Numbered from the stretch's first letter, positions 14,697 to 23,795 are shown. The stretch: DNA of 64,000 nucleotides from Clostridia bacterium (GCA_017517325.1 JAFWZW010000010.1:234763-298762), one strand, 5' to 3'. Notes: generated by a model from the letters alone, not told the origin. Translations and numbers: made by a program.

Positions 14697-16661
14697 ATGA
14701 AACAGAAGATCACGAGACTTCCCTCCCTTCCCCTGATCACCCACGATCCCTTCTTTTCCATCTGGGATCCCAACTTTACCCCCACCGGCGGCGAGACCCG
14801 CCATTGGTGCGGCTCTGAAAAGCGTATTCTTGCCGGTGTTGAGATTGACGGAAAGAAAATGCGTATTATGGGTACCGGCGGCAACCCCGCAATGCCCCGC
14901 GTAGCCGTGGATCTGACCCCCCTTTCCACCGCCTACCAATACGAGGCACTGGGCGTGAGACTGACTATGACCTTCACCTCTCCCCTTTTGCCCGACGATC
15001 CGGATATTCTCTCCACCCCCATCACCTACGTGCGCTTCAAGGTGGAGTTTATCGACGGCAACACCCATAAGGTGGCCATCAACTTCGCCTGCAACGAGAC
15101 CTTCGTTTACGCAGGGGAAAAGGGCCCCAAGTTCCGCTCCGACGATTTTGAGGACGATACCTTAAAATACGCCTATTTGGGGCAGATGAAGCAAAACCCC
15201 TTAAGCGGCTCCGGGGATCACCTGACCATCGACTGGGGCTATCTCTTCCTTGCCAGCGACGAGGGCGACGTGCGCAACAACCCCCAATCCATCGCCAACG
15301 CCCTGCGCTTTTACACCTGCCACGAAGAGCCCTTTACCGCCACCCTGATGGTAGGCTACGACGACGTTGCCTCCATTAACTACTACGGTGCCATGCTCCC
15401 CGCCTACTACGCAAGAAACGGAAAGACCATTATCGACGCCTTCCGTGAATTTCACACAAGAAGAGACGAGATCCTCTCCCGTTGCGACGCCTTTGACAAG
15501 GCCCTCCTGAAGGATGCAGAGGAGCTGGGCGGCGAGGATTACGCCCTCGTGATCTGCGCCTCCTACCGCCAGAGCGTAGCGGCACATAAGCTGGTTGCCG
15601 ACCGAAACGGCGATATTCTCTTTATCTCCAAGGAAAACGATTCCAACGGGTGCGCCGCCACCGTGGACGTCAGTTACCCCTCCGTACCCCTGTTCCTCCT
15701 TTATTGCCCCGAGCTGGTGCGCGGTATGCTTCGCCCCATTTTCAAATTCGCCCGTATGCCCGTCTGGACCCACGATTTTGCCCCTCACGATGCAGGCCGC
15801 TACCCCGTTCTCAACGGGCAGATCTACGGCGCACACCTGCGCAATAAGCACTACGCCCACGGGGATACCGTTGCCCCCTATTACCTCTACCCCGCTACCG
15901 TGGATGCCTTCAAGCTTTCCGGTCAGATGCCCGTGGAGGAATGCGGCAATATGATCCTGATGGTCTACAGCGTCTGCCTTGCGGACGGTAACTTCGCGAT
16001 GGCAAAGGAAAACTTGGATCTGCTCCGCAAGTGGAGCCGTTACCTCACCCAATACGGGGAAGACCCCGGTGAACAGCTTTGCACCGATGACTTTGCCGGC
16101 CACCTGAAGGGCAACGTAAACCTTTCCGCCAAGGCTATGATGGGCGTTGCCGCCTACAGTAAGATCCTGGATGCCCTTGGGGAAAAGGAAGAGGGCGCCG
16201 CTATGTGGAAAAAGGCACGGGAAATGGCAGAAAGCTGGCTGCGCCGCGCCGATATGGGCGGCTACACCGCTCTCACCTTCGAAAAAGCAGGTTGGAGCCA
16301 GAAGTACAATCTCGTATGGGATAAGCTCTTCGGCTGGAAGCTCCTGCCCGATTCCTTCTATGAATCCGAGCTTGCAAGCTACCTGCCCCATATCAACGAA
16401 TTTGGCCTCCCCTTGGATTCCAGAGCCGCTTACACCAAGTCCGACTGGACGATGTGGATCGCCGCTATGACCGAGGACAGAAGTGTGTTCGATGCACTCT
16501 GCGCTCCCATGGCCCACTATCTCCGTGAGCGCCGCAGCCCCGTTCCCTTCTCCGACTTTTACGATACGGTGGACGGCGTCTACGATCACTTCGTAGCACG
16601 CAGCGTTCAGGGCGGCACCTTTATGCCCCTGCTTGTTAAGAAATGGGCCGATAAAAGATAA
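14697..16661 (+). CDS. GtaA-like protein (DUF5127/DUF4965/DUF1793 architecture)
   Basis: This 654-residue protein matches the family named after fungal glutaminase A. It starts MKQKITRLPSLPLITHDPFFSIWDP, the family N-terminal signature, followed by a beta-rich domain. The middle and C-terminal part is an alpha/alpha toroid with YRQSVAAHKLV, FSKENDSNG-like FISKENDSNGCAATVDV, PWHDxG-like FAPHDAGRYPVLNG and YNLVWDKLFGWKLLP. There is no signal peptide, whereas fungal and Bacteroides members are often exported, so this one should act inside the cell. AAGGAG precedes the ATG. The fold resembles glycoside hydrolases; in bacteria the true activity is unclear. The AraC and sialidase-like neighbours favour a carbohydrate role. 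Confidence 0.85.
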   Translation: MKQKITRLPSLPLITHDPFFSIWDPNFTPTGGETRHWCGSEKRILAGVEIDGKKMRIMGTGGNPAMPRVAVDLTPLSTAYQYEALGVRLTMTFTSPLLPDDPDILSTPITYVRFKVEFIDGNTHKVAINFACNETFVYAGEKGPKFRSDDFEDDTLKYAYLGQMKQNPLSGSGDHLTIDWGYLFLASDEGDVRNNPQSIANALRFYTCHEEPFTATLMVGYDDVASINYYGAMLPAYYARNGKTIIDAFREFHTRRDEILSRCDAFDKALLKDAEELGGEDYALVICASYRQSVAAHKLVADRNGDILFISKENDSNGCAATVDVSYPSVPLFLLYCPELVRGMLRPIFKFARMPVWTHDFAPHDAGRYPVLNGQIYGAHLRNKHYAHGDTVAPYYLYPATVDAFKLSGQMPVEECGNMILMVYSVCLADGNFAMAKENLDLLRKWSRYLTQYGEDPGEQLCTDDFAGHLKGNVNLSAKAMMGVAAYSKILDALGEKEEGAAMWKKAREMAESWLRRADMGGYTALTFEKAGWSQKYNLVWDKLFGWKLLPDSFYESELASYLPHINEFGLPLDSRAAYTKSDWTMWIAAMTEDRSVFDALCAPMAHYLRERRSPVPFSDFYDTVDGVYDHFVARSVQGGTFMPLLVKKWADKR

Positions 16662-16664
16662 CAG

Positions 16665-16698
16665 AAAAAAGAAGTCTGCTTTGCAGACTTCTTTTTTC
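16665..16698. terminator. Bidirectional terminator between GtaA-like and sialidase-like genes
   Basis: GAAGTCTGC-ttt-GCAGACTTC is flanked by an A run on the left and a T run on the right. It therefore serves both convergent genes. Confidence 0.9.
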
Positions 16699-16708
16699 GT
16701 TTTTGTGA

Positions 16709-17770
16709 TTAAACCTCGTCCCGGCGCAGCTTTGAGATACCAAGGCGTTGCAGACAAAATTCCTCTTCGGGGAGACCGCCGCGGCAATACGCCACCAGAA
16801 TGGAATCGTCCTTGGTGAAGAACAGAGCGGGGTAGCAATAGCCCCGTTGAGGATCCGCCTCAATGGCAACGGGATCGGTCCAGCTTCTGCCGTCGTCCAC
16901 GCTCTTGCGGATCACAAGAGGGGTGCGGTTGGCGGTGGCACTGGTGCGGAAGTGCCCGTTGTAGCTGGGGGTGGGGTTGTATACCGCAAAGACCTCGCCG
17001 CCGTTTTCCACCATTTGCAGGGGTGAACCGGGGCTGGTAAAAACGGAAGGGGCAGGGTCGCTGAAGGTCACCGTATGATCCCTTGACCAAGCCTCGTACT
17101 GGAAGCCTGCAGTGGTGCGGGCCCAAAGGCGAACGGAGCCGTCCTTGTGCTCAATGATCCCCGGCTCCTGCAGACCTCTGCCCGATTTGTTGCGAGCGGT
17201 AATGGCAATGCGACAGGGGGTCTCCAGAACAAAGGTCTTGCCGTCATCTCGGGAGATGAGTACCGTGGAGGTACTGAAGGGGTCAGCCTTACCGTAGCCC
17301 CAATAGGCGTGCATGGCAACAGGTGCGTAAAGGTTTCCGTCGGAAAAGCGGTGGAGGCGGTCGTTATTCATCACGTAATAGGAAAGGGGTGCCTGCATCT
17401 CACAGCGCTCCGGCACGAAGGGAGCAACGCCGTTGGGAGAGATCGCTCTGCCGAAGGTAATGTTCCCCGCTGATTCCTTAATGAGAAAATAAAGGCCGAT
17501 GGCGCCGTCCTCCTGATAGATGGCGGAGGCGCTCATAATATTGGTCACCCCGAAGAAATCGGGCTGTACCAGAATCTCGGGCTCGGTCCAACTTTCGCCT
17601 TCGTCAAAGGAGCGGATCCCCGCAATACAGCAGTTGGCGTGATCCTGCCAGCTGTCACCGCTGTAGCGGCTATATGCAAAAAGGATGCTCTCATCCGGCA
17701 GGCGGATAAAGGAGCCCTCACTGTTTCTTGGATTTCCGGGAGAAGTGGGTCTGTCCCAAACAAGTCTCAT
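16709..17770 (-). CDS. Sialidase-like (BNR/Asp-box) protein, intracellular
   Basis: This 353-residue predicted six-bladed beta-propeller has three Asp boxes: SFDEGESW (residues 54-61), SRDDGKTF (173-180) and SVDDGRSW (near 300). An Arg-containing N-terminal segment NPRNSEGSFIRLPDGS-like NSEGSFIRLPDES and the PGIIEHKDGSVRLWARTT stretch fit the exo-alpha-sialidase superfamily. There is no signal peptide or anchor, so it would act on imported sugars or oligosaccharides. True sialidase activity is uncertain because the Arg triad and Tyr/Glu pair cannot be confirmed by eye. It converges on the GtaA-like gene. Confidence 0.8.
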   Translation of the reverse strand: MRLVWDRPTSPGNPRNSEGSFIRLPDESILFAYSRYSGDSWQDHANCCIAGIRSFDEGESWTEPEILVQPDFFGVTNIMSASAIYQEDGAIGLYFLIKESAGNITFGRAISPNGVAPFVPERCEMQAPLSYYVMNNDRLHRFSDGNLYAPVAMHAYWGYGKADPFSTSTVLISRDDGKTFVLETPCRIAITARNKSGRGLQEPGIIEHKDGSVRLWARTTAGFQYEAWSRDHTVTFSDPAPSVFTSPGSPLQMVENGGEVFAVYNPTPSYNGHFRTSATANRTPLVIRKSVDDGRSWTDPVAIEADPQRGYCYPALFFTKDDSILVAYCRGGLPEEEFCLQRLGISKLRRDEV

Positions 17771-17876
17771 ATTCTATACCTCCGAGCATTTTTCTTTTTT
17801 CGATTCTACCAAAACTCCAAGAGACTGTCAAGAAACAAGGGCGATTTTTTTGCATAATTCTCCCCTCACCTTATTC

Positions 17877-17905
17877 TTGACGAACAGCACAAGTTTTGCT
17901 ATGAT
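17877..17905 (+). promoter_or_regulatory. Promoter of the 17939 gene
   Basis: TTGACG (17877-17882), a 17-base spacer and TATGAT (17900-17905). The rest of the gap to the sialidase-like gene holds nothing else. Confidence 0.7.
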
Positions 17906-17938
17906 AGCATTAGATAACAGTATTGAAGGAGGATTCTT

Positions 17939-19378
17939 ATGGATCGGAACAAGACCCGTGCTCAAAAGCGCCGGAACGGCTTTTTCCCCCTCCTTGCCTG
18001 CGTCCTCCTGGTGGTGACCCTTACGGGCTTTTGTCTGCACCTTACGGGGGGCGGCTCGGTGGCACGGGCTTGGAAAAAGACCGCAGATGCCCTTTGTGAA
18101 AAGGAAGAAGCCACCCTGTTCCTCCTTTCCTCCCTGAAAGAAGGGGGGCTTTCCGCCCAAGGAAAGGAGCTTAACCTAAGCTATCAGGCAAGCCTGCCCC
18201 AAGCTCTCTCCTTTTCCGTAAAGGATCATAGCACCGAGATCGGCTTTTTTGCCCAAGGGGATACCCTTACCCTTCATAGCCCCGCCCTTCTGGAGGGTGC
18301 GTACGCCGCACCCCGCGGCGGCATCGGCACGGCCTTCTCTCAAAGTATATTAAACGGAGAAGCGGTAAGATGCGAGCACGCCGCTCTCTTCCGCCTCATT
18401 CTGGCTCTTTCCGATCCCGCCCTGTGGGGTGAGGACGTGGAGGAAGGGCTTTCGGAGCTGTGGAAAAAGGCAGATCCCAAAATGAACAAGATCCCCCTGA
18501 AGGTAAGGGATATGGGAACGGCAGGCGGCACCGCCTACGAATACACCGTAGATTCCCACGGGCTGGTAAACGCTCTCAATCAGCTGATCAGCCTTCGTAA
18601 ACAGGAAGATTTCCAAAGCGGCATCCGCGCCCGCGCCGCCGCCCTCTTCGCTTTATGCGGGAAGGATTTTACCCCCGATGACGAAAAAGCGCTCCTTGAT
18701 TTTCTTTCCGGCAAGGGAGATGCCTTCAATGCCTTTTCTCAGCTTGTGGGAAAAAGTGACAGCAAGCTGGAGCTGGGAGTCATCGTGAATCGCAAGGGCT
18801 TCGTAAGCCATTTCGGCGCAAGCTGGAATTTAGGGGAATATCAAGGTGAGATCGCCGTTTTGCTGGAAGGAAAAAGCGGCACCCCCTCTTTGGAGGAAGC
18901 CACCTTATCCGTTAAAAAGGGTGAGAGCGAATATCTCTCCTTTACCGCAAAATTTCATATCACCGATGATTCCGACCTCGCCCTGATCCGTGAAGCCACC
19001 TTCTCCCTTTCCGACCAAAGCGGCATCCTTTTGGATCCCGAAGCCTCGGAAAAGACCCTGACCCTGCGGTATTCCTGGGGCAAGGAAAAGGGTGATTTAG
19101 GGCTGAAGATCATCACCCCCGAAAAAGAGATCAATCTTCGCGGCGCCCTTGACGAATGGAAAAGGGGCAGCCGTCTGGCATTTACCCTGAAGCGGCTGGA
19201 ATCAGGGGGCAAAAACCTTCTGACCCAAAAGGAGATCGCCTTCACCCTGCGCCCCGAAGCCGCCCCCAAGTCTGCGCCGGAGGCAAAAGGCCCTCTGTTC
19301 CCCGAGGGAGAAGAGCGCGAGGCACTTGGTCTCCTCTTTGATACCCACTACGGGGAAATTTTCGGAGGTGCGGAATGA
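17939..19378 (+). CDS. Unknown membrane-anchored protein
   Basis: I do not recognise this 479-residue protein. It has a basic N-terminus (DRNKTRAQKRRNG) and one hydrophobic segment at about residues 15-34, so it is either anchored to the membrane with a large outside domain or has an uncleaved signal. The outer part is rich in beta-type alternation, for example LELGVIVNRKGFVSHFGASW and SLEEATLSVKKGESEYLSF, which suggests a repeated beta-sheet or lipoprotein-carrier-like fold. AAGGAGG precedes the ATG. The stop overlaps the start of the glycosyltransferase (ATGA), so the two are cotranslated and may act together at the envelope. Confidence 0.75.
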   Translation: MDRNKTRAQKRRNGFFPLLACVLLVVTLTGFCLHLTGGGSVARAWKKTADALCEKEEATLFLLSSLKEGGLSAQGKELNLSYQASLPQALSFSVKDHSTEIGFFAQGDTLTLHSPALLEGAYAAPRGGIGTAFSQSILNGEAVRCEHAALFRLILALSDPALWGEDVEEGLSELWKKADPKMNKIPLKVRDMGTAGGTAYEYTVDSHGLVNALNQLISLRKQEDFQSGIRARAAALFALCGKDFTPDDEKALLDFLSGKGDAFNAFSQLVGKSDSKLELGVIVNRKGFVSHFGASWNLGEYQGEIAVLLEGKSGTPSLEEATLSVKKGESEYLSFTAKFHITDDSDLALIREATFSLSDQSGILLDPEASEKTLTLRYSWGKEKGDLGLKIITPEKEINLRGALDEWKRGSRLAFTLKRLESGGKNLLTQKEIAFTLRPEAAPKSAPEAKGPLFPEGEEREALGLLFDTHYGEIFGGAE

Positions 19379-20427
19379 AAGCCAGTATCATCATTCCCGC
19401 TTACAATGCGGAAGGCTTCATTGAAGGCGCCCTTCGCTCCGTAACCCAAACGCCGCCGCCCTTTGACTATGAGATCTTAGTGGTGGACGATGGCTCCACC
19501 GACGGTACCGGCGCCCTTTTGGAGCGCCTTTCGGGGGAGCTTCCCTCCCTTCGCATTCTCCGCCGCGAAAACGCAGGTCCCGCCGCCGCCCGCAATACGG
19601 CGCTTCGGGAAGCCCGCGGGGATTATATCCTTTTTTGCGACAGTGACGATACCTTCACCCCCCATGCCGTAGAGCAAGCGGTGACCCTCTGCGAGGAAAA
19701 GAGCGCCGACCTTCTGATCTTCGGTTTCAACGTGGTGCAGAAGGGGGAAAGCATCCCCTATCACCACAAGGCCGCTGAGCTGTTTTCCAAAGAAGCCTTG
19801 GGGGAAGCCCTCGCTTCCCTTTACCGCGCCAATATGCTCAATCAGGTTTGGGGAAAGGTCTTTTCCCGCAGGCTGATCTCCGAAAACCACCTGCAATTCC
19901 CGCAGGAGCTTTGGGGGGAGGATCGCCTCTTCTTCTTCTCGATACTGGAAAAGGCAGAGCGTGTGGCGGTTTCGCCCCTTTGCCTATATAACTACGTTCA
20001 GCAGGAAGGAAGCCTCATTTCCCGTTTTCTCCCCGAAAAGCCGCAGGTCTGCCGCAAGATCCACCTGAGGATCCTGGCCCTTGCCGAAAGCCTGGGCAAG
20101 ATAGAGCCCCAAAGCGAAGAGGTTTATTCTTATATGTACCTAAAAAGCCTTCTTTCCGCTTTTTCCACCTTATTTTCTCCCTCCTGCTCCCTCTCCTTCA
20201 GAGAAAAAAGGCAGTACGTGAAGGAGGCCTTGTTGCAAAAGGAGCTGGGTGAGATCCGCCGCCTTCCGAGGGATGCGGGCCTTTCCTTTAAGATCCTTTC
20301 CAAAATTCTCTTTACCCGAAGCGCCACGTTGAATCTGGCGGCGGCGTGGGGCATTCACAGCCTTTCCCGTTTAAGCCCCGCCCTGTTCCGAAAAGCCAAA
20401 CATGCATATAATAAAAAGGAGAAATAA
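19375..20427 (+). CDS. Glycosyltransferase family 2
   Basis: This 350-residue inverting GT-A glycosyltransferase carries SIIIPAYNAEGFI at the N-terminus, VVDDGSTDGT (near residues 38-47), GPAAARNTAL and the DxD-type CDSDD (near 87). These are the nucleotide-sugar and metal sites of GT2 enzymes. The C-terminal half is helical without clear membrane helices, so it works at the inner face of the membrane or in the cytosol. It shares four bases with the preceding gene. Donor and acceptor are not deducible; no other polysaccharide genes are near. Confidence 0.9.
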   Translation: MKASIIIPAYNAEGFIEGALRSVTQTPPPFDYEILVVDDGSTDGTGALLERLSGELPSLRILRRENAGPAAARNTALREARGDYILFCDSDDTFTPHAVEQAVTLCEEKSADLLIFGFNVVQKGESIPYHHKAAELFSKEALGEALASLYRANMLNQVWGKVFSRRLISENHLQFPQELWGEDRLFFFSILEKAERVAVSPLCLYNYVQQEGSLISRFLPEKPQVCRKIHLRILALAESLGKIEPQSEEVYSYMYLKSLLSAFSTLFSPSCSLSFREKRQYVKEALLQKELGEIRRLPRDAGLSFKILSKILFTRSATLNLAAAWGIHSLSRLSPALFRKAKHAYNKKEK

Positions 20428-20428
20428 A

Positions 20429-21040
20429 ATGAAAAACTTTTTCAAGAATCTGAAAGCGGGAATGATCTTCAGCGGCATCTTTTCCCTGATACTGGGTATC
20501 GTTCTGATCCTCGTTCCCGGCATCATCGAAACAGCGATGCGCTTTATTTTGGGCGGTGGCCTCTGCCTCTTCGGTCTTTTGGAGATCGTATTCGTATTCG
20601 TGCGCCCCAACGGGCTTCTTTCCGTGGGCAGAATGGTACCGGGCATTTTGTGTCTTGCGGTGGGGCTGGTCTTCATTTTCCGCTTTGAGACCTTCTTCTC
20701 CCTTTTGTGGATGCTGATGGGCATTGCCGTGCTCATTGATTCGGTCTATAAATTGCAGTACGCCTTTGAACTGAAGGCGGGAAACGTGCGCATTTGGTGG
20801 GTCAATCTCCTCACCTCCCTCTGCGCCCTGATCTTCGCCGTGGTCCTCATTATTACCCCCTATTCCGATGCCCGCCCCATGGCGATCTTAGCAGGGATCC
20901 TGTTGGCGGTAAACGGTCTGTTCGACCTGGTCTCCGCAGGCTTTATGAGCGCCAACGCCAAAAAGCTGAGATCCCTTGCCACCGTTGAGATCCGCGATGC
21001 GCTGGACGGAGATACGCTCAAAGCCGTTGAGAAGCGCTGA
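20429..21040 (+). CDS. HdeD/DUF308-like integral membrane protein
   Basis: This 203-residue protein has about six hydrophobic segments. The first is MIFSGIFSLILGIVLILVPG, whose 'LGI-x-L-x-x-PG' pattern is typical of HdeD/DUF308 proteins and recurs after each pair of helices (MVPGILCLAVGLVFI, ILLAVNGLFDLVSAG). The start MKNFF is set by AAGGAGA (20416-20422). An upstream in-frame ATG at 20402 overlaps the glycosyltransferase end. HdeD protects enterobacteria against acid stress; in Clostridia the role is unknown. It is one base from the preceding gene and so in the same operon. Confidence 0.85.
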   Translation: MKNFFKNLKAGMIFSGIFSLILGIVLILVPGIIETAMRFILGGGLCLFGLLEIVFVFVRPNGLLSVGRMVPGILCLAVGLVFIFRFETFFSLLWMLMGIAVLIDSVYKLQYAFELKAGNVRIWWVNLLTSLCALIFAVVLIITPYSDARPMAILAGILLAVNGLFDLVSAGFMSANAKKLRSLATVEIRDALDGDTLKAVEKR

Positions 21041-21123
21041 AACGATTCAATAAGCATAAGAAAACGGGCAATTTTTGTTCATAAAGTACAAAAAAACAGT
21101 CAAAATTTAGTAAAAGAATTGAA

Positions 21124-21152
21124 TTGCAAAAGCCCCCGCGTTACGCTATAAT
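21124..21152 (+). promoter_or_regulatory. Promoter of the DUF6273 gene
   Basis: TTGCAA (21124-21129), a 17-base spacer and a perfect TATAAT (21147-21152). Confidence 0.7.
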
Positions 21153-21192
21153 AATGATATCATTCTATGCATAATTTATAAGGAGGATTCCC

Positions 21193-22236
21193 ATGGCAGA
21201 AAATGAAAAGATCGTTCCCGAAGCTGAAGAAGCAAAGGTCGAAGCCCCTGCTGAAGAAGTAAAGGCTGAAGCTGCTGCTCCCGAAGTTAAGGAAGAAAAG
21301 AAAGAAGAAAAGAAACCCGCAGAAAAGAAGCCCCTGAACGTTAAGCTCCTGTCCATCATCGCAGGCGGCGCCGTTGGTCTGGTCGTAATCGTACTTCTGG
21401 TCGTTGCGCTCATCTCCGGTGGTAACGCCATCAGCGCATTCAAGGATAAAGATTACGAAGGCGCTTACAAGGCTGCAAAAATGGCTTGGTTTATGAACGG
21501 AGACGATAAGGATACCATCAAGGTCGGCTACATCCAGGAAGTACTCTGCAAAGAAGGCTTGTTCTTCGAAGCATACGAGCTTCTGGAATCTACCGGTCTC
21601 TCCGCTGACGAGAAGGATGAGGTTTACAAGAAGAACGGTAACCTTGCAATGTGCAAGCCCGGTCAGATCGCAACCTTCGGTACTTATGACACCGTTCCCG
21701 TAGAATGGATCGTTCTTGACGTGGAAGAGAAGAAGATCGGCGGCAAAAAGCACGCTCTGGCTCTCCTCATCTCCAAGGACATCATCGGTTCTCCCGCAGG
21801 CTGGGGTGCTACCACCGTTTACAAGGATAGCGACCTCCACGACTTCTGCGACATCACCTTCAAGAACCAGTTCCTGATGGGTCTTTCCGCAGAACAGCAG
21901 AACTCCATCTGCTCCACCTCCATCTCCACTCCCGAGGGTGACGTTACCGCATTTGCTTTCGCTCCCTCCAAGGAAATGATGGAAACCTACTTCGTTGACG
22001 ATCTGGCTGAATACCTGGCAGCTGCTCCCACTCAGGGTGCAAAAATGGCAGGCGTTGCAGGCCCCGGTGTCAGCAAGTGCGCTTCCTACTACCTGAGAGA
22101 CATTGGTAAGAAGGAAGGCGAAACCCAGTTCGCTTGCGGCGTTAACCACGAAGGCAAGATCAGCGACGGCTTCAGCATGGAACAGAGATCCATCGGCGCT
22201 CGCGTTTGCATCAACGTTGACCTGGGCGAAGTCTGA
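21193..22236 (+). CDS. Membrane-anchored DUF6273 protein
   Basis: This 347-residue protein has an N-terminal disordered, charged region (about residues 1-46, rich in E, K, A and P), one membrane helix (about 49-72, IIAGGAVGLVVIVLLVVALI) and an outer part. After a helical repeat-like segment, the DUF6273 pattern appears: ATFGTYDTVPVEWIVLDVE, ALLISKDIIG and GARVCINVDL. AAGGAGG precedes the ATG. Codons such as GCT, GGT and GTT are common here but rare in most neighbours, as in the GAPDH gene, which suggests high expression. DUF6273 is common in gut Firmicutes surface proteins; its function is not known. Confidence 0.85.
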   Translation: MAENEKIVPEAEEAKVEAPAEEVKAEAAAPEVKEEKKEEKKPAEKKPLNVKLLSIIAGGAVGLVVIVLLVVALISGGNAISAFKDKDYEGAYKAAKMAWFMNGDDKDTIKVGYIQEVLCKEGLFFEAYELLESTGLSADEKDEVYKKNGNLAMCKPGQIATFGTYDTVPVEWIVLDVEEKKIGGKKHALALLISKDIIGSPAGWGATTVYKDSDLHDFCDITFKNQFLMGLSAEQQNSICSTSISTPEGDVTAFAFAPSKEMMETYFVDDLAEYLAAAPTQGAKMAGVAGPGVSKCASYYLRDIGKKEGETQFACGVNHEGKISDGFSMEQRSIGARVCINVDLGEV

Positions 22237-22253
22237 TTCTAAGCTATAAAACC

Positions 22254-22288
22254 AAAAGAAGATCCGCATTTTGCGGATCTTCTTTTTT
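22254..22288 (+). terminator. Terminator of the DUF6273 gene
   Basis: AGAAGATCCGCA pairs with TGCGGATCTTCT around a short loop and is followed by six T. Confidence 0.9.
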
Positions 22289-22303
22289 ATGCAAAATTTT
22301 CGG

Positions 22304-22362
22304 CTCCCTCGCCGGGCAGGCGTTCCTTCTTTGTAAAGAAGGAACCGAAGAAACTTTGCAAT
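22304..22362 (+). repeat. Dispersed hairpin repeat, class A copy 2
   Basis: It shows the family layout: CCTCGCCGGGC, a variable stem GTTCCTTCTTT-gt-AAAGAAGGAAC (22322-22345), then GAAACTTTGCA. Confidence 0.75.
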
Positions 22363-22576
22363 AGAGAAACACAAACCATATTCCTATATCACAGTTTATT
22401 TTTTGGCAGAACGGAAACGAGCGAACAACGGCAAAGCCGCCGCCAATCCCTTCCCCACAGGGGTTGGGGGTACGCCCTCGGTGGAGGAGGAGAATTTCTT
22501 CAGCACGGTAGCCGTCTCGCCAAAGCGGGCAATCGCTCGGGTTTTGGCAAACCGAATCAACTTTATAAAAAAGAAC
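22363..22576. other. Non-coding stretch between two repeats
   Basis: I see no supportable gene here. A short TTG-initiated reading (22403-22609) runs through the following terminator hairpin and lacks a ribosome site. It may be relic DNA belonging to the surrounding repeats. Confidence 0.4.
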
Positions 22577-22607
22577 GCTCTGTACTTATTCGGTACAGAG
22601 CATTTTT
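22577..22607. terminator. Terminator-like hairpin of the recurrent GCTCTGTAC type
   Basis: GCTCTGTAC pairs with GTACAGAGC and is followed by a T run. Nearly the same stem recurs at 45128 and 47207, each time next to a dispersed repeat. Confidence 0.65.
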
Positions 22608-22653
22608 AAGCAAAACTTCAAAGCTATGTTCTATGAACGTATTTTTATTATTT

Positions 22654-22720
22654 CAGTGCAAAGTTTCTTTCCTCCTTTCTTTTCAAAGAAAGGAGGCCTA
22701 CGCGGCGAGCGTGCCCATCC
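22654..22720 (-). repeat. Dispersed hairpin repeat, class A copy 3 (reverse)
   Basis: It reads CAGTGCAAAGTTTCTTT, then CCTCCTTTCTTT-tc-AAAGAAAGGAGG (22671-22696) and a GC-rich end. Twelve perfect pairs form the stem. Confidence 0.75.
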
Positions 22721-22756
22721 GGCGAGGATCTGCATCCCCCGCGGCGAGCGTACGAT

Positions 22757-23785
22757 TCAGTTCAGGTACCCCGTATCCATAGGGGTGCTGTCCTCCGTTC
22801 CGTCGGAGCCGTAAAGATGGGTGTGGATCAATTCGGTGATATCCTTTCTGGCATCCCCCCAACCGCTGTTGGAGAAGAAGAGAATATCGGTGTCATCCTC
22901 AGGCAAGAACATATGCAGAGTGCGAAAGCCCGTACTGCCGCCGTTGTGGCGCACCTCAAGCTTCCCGTGCCAGCGGCGCACCTTACAGCCCATTCCCATT
23001 TGATTCAAAGGTGAGGGAGTCAAGACCTGCTCCCAGGTCTCAGGCTTTAAAAGGAGCTTTTCCTTCACAGCGCGGCGCAGAGCGCCTGCATCCTCCAAGG
23101 TACCCACAAGGTCACCAGCCCCCAGCATCCAGGATGTTCTTCTTGGCGTGGGCGTTACCTTGCCCCCCTGCAAAAGGTACCCCTGCACACGGTGGGGCAC
23201 CGCAAGCCCGGGGCGATCCACCAGCGTATGGGTCATACCAAGGGGCAAAAGCACCTCTTTTTTCAGGTATTCGCTATACTTCATCCCCGTCAAGTTTTCA
23301 ATGGCAAGAGCGGGGAGATTGAAATTCATATTGCAATAGTTCCCCTGTGTCCCCGGCTCGAAGGCCAAAGGAATATCCTTCAGAAGGGGAAGCTGGGCTC
23401 GGAGCGCGTCTCCGTCCGCCGCCGCTTCCGTCATAGGCAGGATCTCATCCTTGGCAAAATCAGGCAAACCCGAAACGTGATGGAGCATATGACGAAAGGT
23501 CACGGCGGGGTAAAGCCCCCGAAGCTGGGGGATCACCCGCCCGGGGTGCTCGTCAAGACTCACCAGCCCCGCATCCGCCAGCTTTAAAAAGCCAAAGGCG
23601 CAAAAGGGCTTTGACATGGAGTAATAGGTAAAACGGGATAGGGGGGTAAACCGCTCCCCCGTTTCCCTGCAGGCAAAGCCAAAATCCTCACGGTAGAGCA
23701 CCGTTTCCCCACGGGTGATCCGCAGGGAGCCGGTTATGCGGTTGGCATCGCAGTATTCACAGATGGCACGGTGCAGTTTTTCCAT
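22757..23785 (-). CDS. Serine hydrolase, class C beta-lactamase/PBP-like
   Basis: This 342-residue protein of the beta-lactamase fold family (PF00144) has all three active-site elements: S56-x-x-K59 in YYSMSKPF, Y150-C-N152 in GNYCNMNF and the HxG-type RHNGGSTG near residue 288. No signal peptide is present, so it acts in the cytoplasm, and antibiotic resistance is unlikely. Such proteins are usually esterases or D-amino-peptide hydrolases. It lies 10 bases after the SPFH gene and is probably cotranscribed. The end of the gene runs into a repeat region. Confidence 0.9.
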   Translation of the reverse strand: MEKLHRAICEYCDANRITGSLRITRGETVLYREDFGFACRETGERFTPLSRFTYYSMSKPFCAFGFLKLADAGLVSLDEHPGRVIPQLRGLYPAVTFRHMLHHVSGLPDFAKDEILPMTEAAADGDALRAQLPLLKDIPLAFEPGTQGNYCNMNFNLPALAIENLTGMKYSEYLKKEVLLPLGMTHTLVDRPGLAVPHRVQGYLLQGGKVTPTPRRTSWMLGAGDLVGTLEDAGALRRAVKEKLLLKPETWEQVLTPSPLNQMGMGCKVRRWHGKLEVRHNGGSTGFRTLHMFLPEDDTDILFFSNSGWGDARKDITELIHTHLYGSDGTEDSTPMDTGYLN

Positions 23786-23795
23786 GTCGCACCCG

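Noticed and set aside
22403-22609. A 68-codon frame starting at TTG
   Set aside because: It has no ribosome site and its end runs through a terminator hairpin, so it is not supported as a gene.
22757-23785. Antibiotic-resistance beta-lactamase
   Set aside because: The motifs fit the family, but there is no signal peptide, so a periplasmic or surface lactamase role is unlikely.
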